Below are positions 1 through 5,006 of a stretch of DNA of 8,686 nucleotides, one piece after another. The position numbers and the translations under genes are program-made. Source of the DNA: Alphaproteobacteria bacterium (lineage in GTDB: Bacteria; Pseudomonadota; Alphaproteobacteria; Rickettsiales; UBA8987). The stretch covers positions 2,132 to 10,817 of the forward strand of contig DQGZ01000224.1 of NCBI GenBank assembly GCA_003531345.1, in the 5' to 3' direction. The notes beneath the pieces are model-generated. The model made no database searches. It was not told the origin of the DNA and worked only from the letters and a program-made list of their open reading frames with translations. Position 1 is the stretch's first letter, and every line of letters begins with the position of its first letter.

Positions 1-504
1 TTTGCGTATAATGAATTTACTGGAAAAATAATTAAAAAATTCAAATACTCTGATGCAACATATAACAGCAAAAAGCTTGCAAACCTGTTGTTTAGCAAAG
101 CAAATATGTTCAATGAAAATTTTGATATAATAACCAGCGTACCTTTAACTAATAAACGCCTCAGAAGTAGAAAATACAACCAATCTGCCATTCTAGCGCA
201 GGAGTTAGCAAGAAAACTTAATAAAAAATGTAATAATCTTTTACTAAAAAAAACCAAGGAAACTAAGGTTCAGGCAGGCTTAAGCAAAAAAGACCGCCAA
301 AAAAACCTAAAAAATGCATTTAAAGTTAACCCCAGATATAAAGAGCAACTAACAGCAAAGAATATATTAATAATAGACGATGTTTACACCACTGGCTCAA
401 CCCTTAATGAATGTGCACGAACACTAAAAAGAGAGGGCTTTACTGGCAAGATATATGGCTTAGTTCTAGCCAGAGTTTTCCGTGATGCACACCCCTATAT
501 TTAG
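1..504 (+). CDS. comF: ComF family phosphoribosyltransferase-like protein, 5'-truncated by window edge
   Basis: The reading frame is open from base 1 to the TAG at 502-504, giving 167 codons; the start and any N-terminal zinc ribbon lie outside the window. ComF proteins have a type I phosphoribosyltransferase fold. They are linked to DNA uptake in competent bacteria, although the biochemical role in most species is unclear. Visible family marks, in order, are a KFKYSDATY segment near the window start, LRSRKYNQSAILAQELA (about 169-219), QAGLSKKDRQKNLKNAF (about 271-321), and the PRPP-binding loop ILIIDDVYTTGSTL (about 364-405), followed by the closing strand IYGLVLARVF. The C-terminus ends where the family normally ends, so only the 5' end is missing, because of the window. 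It is transcribed away from the - strand operon and is followed by about 240 bp without a clear gene. The family assignment is firm; a competence role is not shown by the sequence. Confidence 0.9.
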   Translation, partial: FAYNEFTGKIIKKFKYSDATYNSKKLANLLFSKANMFNENFDIITSVPLTNKRLRSRKYNQSAILAQELARKLNKKCNNLLLKKTKETKVQAGLSKKDRQKNLKNAFKVNPRYKEQLTAKNILIIDDVYTTGSTLNECARTLKREGFTGKIYGLVLARVFRDAHPYI

Positions 505-516
505 CGCCAGTTTTAA

Positions 517-630
517 GCGCCACTCAAAGCATTAGGATTTTACGATAATTCACCTTTCTCCGTACAAACAGGTGCTGAAGCCGTTTGCCAAAAATTAATG
601 GGTTGGCAGAGATTAACCCATTTAAGTTGA
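517..630 (+). pseudogene. Possible remnant of an unidentified coding sequence
   Basis: Just past comF, and in the same frame, a stop-free stretch runs from 517 to the TGA at 628-630. It translates to a protein-like 37-residue string that includes GFYDNSPFSVQTGAEAVCQK and ends LMGWQRLTHLS. There is no ATG or ribosome binding site, and a TAA lies directly upstream at 514-516. The composition is less AT-rich than the DNA that follows it and reads like a real protein tail. I do not recognise the family. A 13-nt imperfect tandem repeat containing AGCGCCA (503-509 and 516-522) lies at its left edge and may mark rearrangement. It could equally be a chance open stretch. Confidence 0.25.
597..622 (+). 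terminator. 8-bp hairpin downstream of comF, weak terminator candidate
   Basis: AATGGGTT (597-604) pairs perfectly with AACCCATT (615-622) around a 10-nt loop. It lies about 95 bp after the comF stop and before the next gene's promoter-like site. The run after it is T-rich only in patches (TTAAGTTGATAAATTTT), so a classical intrinsic terminator is doubtful. The structure is seen; the function is inferred. Confidence 0.35.
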
Positions 631-693
631 TAAATTTTAGTTAAATAATTAATGTATTTTTAATGTTTTCTTAATGAATTTGTAACAAATCCA

Positions 694-702
694 TGCTATT
701 AT
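694..702 (+). promoter_or_regulatory. Extended -10 promoter candidate for the 748-1167 gene
   Basis: TGCTATTAT carries the TGn extension plus a -10 hexamer TATTAT (697-702), 45 bp before the ATG at 748. The best -35 at 17-bp spacing (ATGAAT, 674-679) is poor, which is typical when an extended -10 is present. The surroundings are strongly AT-rich. This would give a leader of about 40 nt ending in the GAGG ribosome binding site. Confidence 0.4.
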
Positions 703-747
703 GCCTTTCATGGGGTTACTCATAACAAAATTAAGTTTGAGGTAACT

Positions 748-1167
748 ATGGAAGCTAATAAAAACATACAAACTTTTGAGAAAGCGCCTGTTGATACCAA
801 AACAGACCCTGCGAAGCTTTTACATCTGTCAAATACTTTCAGGTTACACAAAGAAAACAAACTAAAATTTTTCTACCCAGAAAATAATAATAAAAATTAC
901 AGCGAAGAAGAGGAGGAGCTTTTACTAAAGGCAAGAATAAATGCGCTGAATTGTGAAGGATGCAGTGGAGTGAAGGACACTAATAGAAATTATAACGTAC
1001 GAGTATTAGAAGAAGGCAGTTTAAAACTTCAGGTTATTGAAAATCACAATATATATATGGAAGAAAAAAACCCCTTCCCAGAGCAGGAAGATGGTAAAAT
1101 CTGGGCAAAAACTATTTTTTACGCCATCTGCGAATCGCTTTCAAAATTATTGAAAAAACCATCATAA
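748..1167 (+). CDS. Hypothetical protein, 139 aa, charged, with a CxxC motif
   Basis: I do not recognise this protein. The ATG at 748 has a good Shine-Dalgarno, GAGG at 739-742 with 5-nt spacing, and a promoter-like site lies upstream, so the start is credible. The product has no signal peptide or membrane helix. It is rich in Lys, Glu and Asn, with an acidic run SEEEEE at about residues 52-57, a CEGC pair (Cys69, Cys72), and a mixed C-terminal half ending in an amphipathic SLSKLLKKPS. Two cysteines alone do not make a zinc site. It stands alone on the + strand, and its last 18 codons plus stop overlap the 3' end of lnt on the opposite strand (1112-1167). No homologue or function can be named; a secreted or host-directed role would be pure guesswork. 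Confidence 0.7.
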   Translation: MEANKNIQTFEKAPVDTKTDPAKLLHLSNTFRLHKENKLKFFYPENNNKNYSEEEEELLLKARINALNCEGCSGVKDTNRNYNVRVLEEGSLKLQVIENHNIYMEEKNPFPEQEDGKIWAKTIFYAICESLSKLLKKPS

Positions 1168-2671
1168 AACTGCAAATCAGTAATATGGTTTTATTACCAT
1201 GTTCACTGAAGTAAGTTGGCCTTTCTAACGCTGCGGGAAGCTTTATATCAATTACCCCTTTTTTATTTAACTCCAGACTTTTTAATATTATTCCATTTGC
1301 ATCTATCACAGCAGAAACGCCTGTATTTGCAGCCCTTATTACTGGAACGCCCTCCTCTATTGCCCGCATTCGTGATTTATCAAGATGCTGGTATGGACCA
1401 GTAGAATCACCAAACCATGCGTCATTGGTAAGGTTCAATATGAATTTTGCCCGATCTTTGAATTCAGGTTTATTATCCACCACCTGATTGGGGAATATTA
1501 TCTCGTAACATATATTAGGTGAGAAAGCTGGGGCATTATCAAGTTTTATTATGTCAGGCCCTTTGCCGCGGCTAAAATCACCATGACCACCAGCTATACT
1601 TTCAACCAGCGGGAATATTTTTCTCAAAGGAATATATTCACCGAATGGCACCAGATGGTGTTTGTTGTAAAATTTATCTTCCACCAGATTTCCTTCGCCA
1701 TCTATTATTTCCATGGAATTATAGACAGCATTATTTTCAATATCATAACGTATTGAGCCCAGTAAAAGGTAAGCAGAATAAGGAACTATGTCTGAAACTT
1801 CATCACGGAATAACGGGGAGACCTTTATATTAAAAGGCGTTGCTGCCTCTGGCCAGATTATCAGGTCTGGCACGAAGCCGTCAATCTCTGATTTTTTTAC
1901 TGAAAGAGTATATAGTTTATATAATTGCTCGCCCAAGCGAAGATTATCCATTTTTTCCTGCTGGGATATATTCGGCTGCACCACACGGATATAGGTTTTT
2001 TCAAACTTATCAGTGTTCTTTAATATCTTTTCCCTGCCATTCATGGATATTATTGCCGTTACAAAAACTATCGGCAGTAAATATAACATTGAAAAACTTA
2101 TCTTGGTGACACGGTTATAGAACTTGAAATCAACCAGTGAAGAAAACACCATATATGGCGCTGAAAACAATATTATAGCAAGCAAGCTTAACCCGTAAAC
2201 ACCAACATAAGCAGCAGCCTGAGATATTTCTATACTGCCCATGAATATATAACCAGTAAGGTTCCATGGAAAGCCCGTTAAGGCATGACCACGGATAATT
2301 TCTGCAAATACCCATGCGGAAGAAAAGAATAATATCTTTGCAAAACCTTTATATTCAAGCTTATGGGTGAGGTAACATACAAAGCCTATGAACAGGGCAA
2401 GTATGGCGGGTATAAGGCTTGCGGCAAATGGTATCAGCCAGGCGAATTTATCAGCCTCCACCAGTAAGGAATTTGATATCCAGTAAAGCCCAGTAACATG
2501 GTGAATAAAGCCAAACAGAAAACCTAATATAAACCTACGGCGGTTGCTACGGGCGAAATCCAGCAGCACCATTAAGCCTGTAATTGCTGCAAAACCAGCC
2601 ACAAATACATAATACGGCGCAAAGCATAAGGTGAATAAGCCACCGAGAAATATGGAGGTAAAGTACAACAC
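1112..2671 (-). CDS. lnt: Apolipoprotein N-acyltransferase
   Basis: Lnt is an inner-membrane enzyme that moves an acyl chain from phospholipid to the N-terminal cysteine of apolipoproteins, the last step of lipoprotein maturation. The 519-aa product has several hydrophobic helices in its first ~210 residues, then a periplasmic nitrilase-like domain, then a C-terminal helix (about 494-512) ending in RRWRKK, matching the Lnt layout. The catalytic triad is present: Glu275 in WPEAATP, Lys337 in YNKHHLVPFGEYIP and Cys388 in NICYEIIFP. NLTNDAWFGD and RAIEEGVPVIRAANTG are further family motifs. The start is GTG at 2671. An in-frame TAA sits two codons upstream and there is no Shine-Dalgarno, so the start lies directly against a heptamer palindrome (2677-2756). 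The N-terminus is about a dozen residues shorter than in E. coli, so the repeat may have displaced the original start. It is probably co-transcribed with recJ, 73 bp upstream. Its last 19 codons overlap the convergent + strand gene. Confidence 0.95.
   Translation of the reverse strand: MLYFTSIFLGGLFTLCFAPYYVFVAGFAAITGLMVLLDFARSNRRRFILGFLFGFIHHVTGLYWISNSLLVEADKFAWLIPFAASLIPAILALFIGFVCYLTHKLEYKGFAKILFFSSAWVFAEIIRGHALTGFPWNLTGYIFMGSIEISQAAAYVGVYGLSLLAIILFSAPYMVFSSLVDFKFYNRVTKISFSMLYLLPIVFVTAIISMNGREKILKNTDKFEKTYIRVVQPNISQQEKMDNLRLGEQLYKLYTLSVKKSEIDGFVPDLIIWPEAATPFNIKVSPLFRDEVSDIVPYSAYLLLGSIRYDIENNAVYNSMEIIDGEGNLVEDKFYNKHHLVPFGEYIPLRKIFPLVESIAGGHGDFSRGKGPDIIKLDNAPAFSPNICYEIIFPNQVVDNKPEFKDRAKFILNLTNDAWFGDSTGPYQHLDKSRMRAIEEGVPVIRAANTGVSAVIDANGIILKSLELNKKGVIDIKLPAALERPTYFSEHGNKTILLICSFMMVFSIILKAIRRWRKK
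1178..1208 (+). terminator. Hairpin 11 nt after the hypothetical gene, inside the lnt 3' end
   Basis: CAGT-AATATGGT (1178-1189) pairs with ACCATGTT-C-ACTG (1196-1208) around the loop TTTATT, giving a 12-bp stem with one G-U pair and one bulged C. It begins 11 nt after the TAA of the 748-1167 gene, where a + strand terminator would be expected. No T-run follows it, and the DNA also encodes the lnt C-terminal region, so the fold may be incidental. Confidence 0.25.
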
Positions 2672-2676
2672 AAATT

Positions 2677-2756
2677 AGTTCTTAGTTTCTAGTTCTTAGT
2701 TGTTAGTCCTATATTTTTTCTAATTACTAAGAGCTTTGAACTAACTACTTAGAACT
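2677..2756. repeat. Heptamer-phased palindrome filling the recJ-lnt gap (P1)
   Basis: The left arm (2677-2706, 30 nt) is made of 7-nt units AGTTCTT, AGTTTCT, AGTTCTT, AGTTGTT, AG. The reverse complement of the right arm (2720-2756, 37 nt) reads AGTTCTA, AGTAGTT, AGTTCAA, AGCTCTT, AGTAATT, AG. The arms pair imperfectly and differ in length by exactly 7 nt, one unit. The right arm encodes the last codons of recJ (Ser-Ser-Lys-stop). The left arm ends 6 bp from the lnt start codon. It therefore occupies essentially the whole intergenic space and would fold as a hairpin in the recJ-lnt transcript. Confidence 0.85.
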
Positions 2757-5006
2757 CAGCAAATCTTCCACTACAAAATCGACATTGTAGTTTCCATTCC
2801 AGAAGTTTTTCTTAACTTCACCGATAAGTGAAACATTTTTCATTAGATTTTCATTTATTGCCTGCTGTAACGGTGTGTTAACTGCATTAAATGCAACACA
2901 TTTCAACGAACCATAACCTGCCTTTATCGCCCGCCCGTCACTCACAAATATTGCAATATGTTTTTCAGCATAGATATTTATTTTTACTATCTTTGCGTTT
3001 TCCAGCATAATTACTGGGGTTGGGTTGCCATTGCCAAATGGCTCAAGTTTTTCTATCTCCTCCGCAAGTTCAAGCGTTACTGAATTCACATTCAGCACAA
3101 GGTCAACTTTCTGGCTATTGTTTGAAATATAGCTTTGATATGCACTTTCTATCTTATTATTTATATAGGTTTTAAATTCGTCTATCCTGTTCATATCAAT
3201 AGTAAATCCTGCCGCAGCCGCATGCCCACCACCATTTATCAGCAGGCCATTGGCTTTTGCCTCAGCAATTGCGCTGCCAATATCCACACCAGAAACGGAG
3301 CGTGCGGAGCCCTTACCTACCCCATTTTCAACTGATATTACTAAGGCTGGCTTATTGAATTGCTCCTTAAGCCTACCAGCAATTATACCTATTACCCCCT
3401 GGTGCCAGTTTTTGCTATGCAGCACTAATGCGCTGTAGTCCTCCTCCCGCTTGCGGGGGGAGTTAGAGGGGGGGGTATTTAATTCTTCTAGAATTTCAGT
3501 TAAAACACCTTCAATATTACTCATAACATCAAAGTTCCAAAATCTTATAACCCTGTAGCCAGCCTGGTTTAAATATTTTGTACGTGCATTATCATAATCC
3601 TGATTTTCAGAGTGCGTTGCACCATCAACTTCAATAATCAGTTTTGCTTCTACACATATAAAATCTACAACATAATTTCCTATCGGATGCTGCCTTCTGA
3701 AAGAATATTCATTTATTTTATTCCTTAATTCAAACCACAGCTTGCCTTCAACTTCATTCTGGTTTTTCCTTAAAGCCAAAGCTTTTTCAAGCGATATAGG
3801 GTCACGTGTGGTAAATTCTCTGTTACCAATTCTTATACCCCCCCCTCTAACTCCCCCCGCAAGCAGGGGGAGAACTGAAGAGGTTACCTGTTGTTCTAAA
3901 ACCATCTCCACTGCTTCTGCAAGGTTTGCCTTTTCAATCTCCTGCCTCTCTTTGTTCAACTGGTTAAGTTTTTCCGCTAGTTGCTTTGCTTCAATTTCAT
4001 CATTACTGGTAAGAAGTTTTAAGCCATATGAAGCATCATCCAGCCTGCCCGCCGCATTGATGCGGGGCCCTAACATAAAACCTAAGGAATATGCGTCTGG
4101 ATTTTCCTTTACACCTGCAATATCCAGCAAATGTTTAAGCCCGATATTATTCCTGAGCTGCAATATTTTTATCCCAGCGCTTACTATAGCACGGTTAACG
4201 TCTTTCAGCAGCATTACATCACACACGGTTCCCAGTGCAGCAAGGTCAAGATAGCGCATGATGCTGGGTTTGGTTTTGGGAAATAGGAATTGGGAATTAG
4301 GATTTAGGGTGTTATTTTCACTATTTCCTATTTCCTTCTTAAACCACCCCCCCTGCTCAAATTTTCTATTTAGTGCGGCTATCAGAATGAATGCCAATCC
4401 AGAGGCGCATAAATGCTTATAGGGTGATGCTTCATCAATGCGGTTAGGGTTTATTATGGCTATTGCGTGGGGCAATTGCTCCATACCTAAATGGTGGTCA
4501 AGCACTATCACGTCAATGCCAAACTCTTTAGCTTTTTCTAGTGGTTCGAATGATGTAACACCGCAATCAACTGTTATAATAAGCTCCGCCCCTTGTTTGT
4601 GGAGTTTTTCAATAGCATCAAGGTTTATACCGTAACCCTCCTTAAACCGATTGGGGATATAAACTTCAGTAGCAACTCCAAGGTCAGCAAAATATAATTT
4701 CAAAATAGAGGAAGCAGCGCAGCCATCAACGTCATAATCGCCATATATAAATATTTTCTTCTGGTTTTTTACCGCATTAAAAATAAAATTAACGCCCTTT
4801 TCCATATCCATAAAATCATATGGCTCTGGCAGAAAATTTTTAATTTTAGGGTCTAGGAAATTTTCAATATCATGCAATTCTATGCGCCTTGCTGCAAGCA
4901 GGCGAGCAAGCATATCTGAGATGCCAAATTTTTGCATAACAGCAGTTACATAAGCCTCATTGGGCTTTTCAACAGGAGTATATATTTTACCTTTAACGGA
5001 AAGCAT
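2745..5006 (-). CDS. recJ: Single-stranded-DNA-specific 5'-3' exonuclease RecJ with two in-frame insertions
   Basis: RecJ degrades single-stranded DNA 5'-3' in recombination and repair, using metal ions held by DHH-family motifs. Numbered from the ATG at 5006, the 753-aa product shows DYDVDG (90-95), VDCG (146-149), DHH (170-172), LAALGTVCD, GPRINAAGR (313-321) and the DHHA1 segment with HQGVIG (about 535) and GGGHAAAAG (from 592). All catalytic motifs look intact. I chose ATG 5006 over the TTG one codon upstream because TGATG couples it to the stop of the preceding gene; no Shine-Dalgarno is visible. The protein is much longer than E. coli RecJ (577 aa). The excess is explained by about 20 residues (224-243) from a heptamer palindrome and about 149 residues (374-522) carrying a DUF559 nuclease domain between the DHH and DHHA1 parts; subtracting both leaves about 584. 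The stop codon is supplied by a palindrome. Whether the enzyme still works is unknown, but the frame is fully open. Confidence 0.93.
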   Translation of the reverse strand: MLSVKGKIYTPVEKPNEAYVTAVMQKFGISDMLARLLAARRIELHDIENFLDPKIKNFLPEPYDFMDMEKGVNFIFNAVKNQKKIFIYGDYDVDGCAASSILKLYFADLGVATEVYIPNRFKEGYGINLDAIEKLHKQGAELIITVDCGVTSFEPLEKAKEFGIDVIVLDHHLGMEQLPHAIAIINPNRIDEASPYKHLCASGLAFILIAALNRKFEQGGWFKKEIGNSENNTLNPNSQFLFPKTKPSIMRYLDLAALGTVCDVMLLKDVNRAIVSAGIKILQLRNNIGLKHLLDIAGVKENPDAYSLGFMLGPRINAAGRLDDASYGLKLLTSNDEIEAKQLAEKLNQLNKERQEIEKANLAEAVEMVLEQQVTSSVLPLLAGGVRGGGIRIGNREFTTRDPISLEKALALRKNQNEVEGKLWFELRNKINEYSFRRQHPIGNYVVDFICVEAKLIIEVDGATHSENQDYDNARTKYLNQAGYRVIRFWNFDVMSNIEGVLTEILEELNTPPSNSPRKREEDYSALVLHSKNWHQGVIGIIAGRLKEQFNKPALVISVENGVGKGSARSVSGVDIGSAIAEAKANGLLINGGGHAAAAGFTIDMNRIDEFKTYINNKIESAYQSYISNNSQKVDLVLNVNSVTLELAEEIEKLEPFGNGNPTPVIMLENAKIVKINIYAEKHIAIFVSDGRAIKAGYGSLKCVAFNAVNTPLQQAINENLMKNVSLIGEVKKNFWNGNYNVDFVVEDLLSSK
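3441..3477. repeat. G-rich terminal inverted repeat of the DUF559 cassette, recJ-distal end
   Basis: This 37-nt repeat starts CTCCTCCCGCTTGCGGGGGG, continues AGTTAGAG and ends in an 8-G run plus TA. It matches the reverse complement of 3836-3872 at 35 of 37 positions; the differences are at its 5th and 8th bases. It contains its own small hairpin (CTCC...GGAG). Read in the recJ frame it encodes the NTPPSNSPRKREE segment. Confidence 0.88.
3836..3872. repeat. G-rich terminal inverted repeat of the DUF559 cassette, recJ-proximal end
   Basis: This is the partner of 3441-3477 in opposite orientation, with an 8-C run at 3838-3845. It is translated within RecJ as roughly LPLLAGGVRGGGI. In the recJ mRNA the two arms could pair over 37 bp and loop out the nuclease-coding part. 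The same repeat family appears at 6690-6726. Confidence 0.88.
4279..4335. repeat. Heptamer-phased palindrome inserted in frame inside recJ (P2)
   Basis: The left part is made of 7-nt units GGAAATA, GGAATTG, GGAATTA, GGATTTA, GGG (4279-4309). GGAAATAGGAA (4279-4289) pairs perfectly with TTCCTATTTCC (4325-4335). It encodes RecJ residues of about 224-243 (EIGNSENNTLNP and neighbours), low-complexity residues between the GWF segment and YLDLAALGTVCD. In known RecJ proteins these two segments are only a few residues apart, so this is an added piece. A one-unit (7-nt) slip here would shift the recJ frame. Confidence 0.75.

Larger units (their letters stand above)
3441..3872 (-). mobile_element. DUF559 endonuclease-like cassette with 37-bp inverted repeats, inserted in frame in recJ
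   Basis: This 432-bp segment encodes RecJ residues of about 379-522, has no counterpart in ordinary RecJ, and is bounded by nearly identical inverted repeats. The encoded domain matches DUF559 (PF04480), a PD-(D/E)xK/Vsr-like nuclease family. Its marks are RKNQNEVEGKLWFELRNK with Glu420, FRRQHPIGNYVVDF with Asp448, EAKLIIEVDG with Glu453, Lys455, Glu459 and Asp461, His465, and GYRVIRFWNFDV (about 483-494). Putative catalytic residues are therefore present. No ATG precedes the domain inside the cassette and no ribosome binding site was seen, so it appears to be made only as part of RecJ. No clear target-site duplication is visible. The mobility mechanism is inferred: no transposase is encoded, so it would move in trans or by nuclease-driven homing-like repair. 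Confidence 0.8.

Noticed and set aside
88..90. TTG at 88 as the start of the first gene
   Set aside because: The frame is open to base 1 and the upstream residues match the ComF family, so this is an internal leucine.
1216..2109. Several 60-90 aa + strand frames opposite lnt
   Set aside because: All are antisense to a clear lnt gene with its catalytic triad; no ribosome binding sites or recognisable domains.
3441..3872. Intein in RecJ
   Set aside because: The inserted domain shows no Hint-type splicing motifs: no Cys/Ser at the entry with the block B TxxH motif, and no HN followed by Cys/Ser/Thr at the exit. The boundaries are DNA inverted repeats instead.
3742..4254. 170-aa open frame on the + strand
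   Set aside because: It lies wholly antisense to recJ, its product has the Ser/Ala/Phe-rich look of a shadow frame, and RecJ motifs on the other strand are unambiguous.
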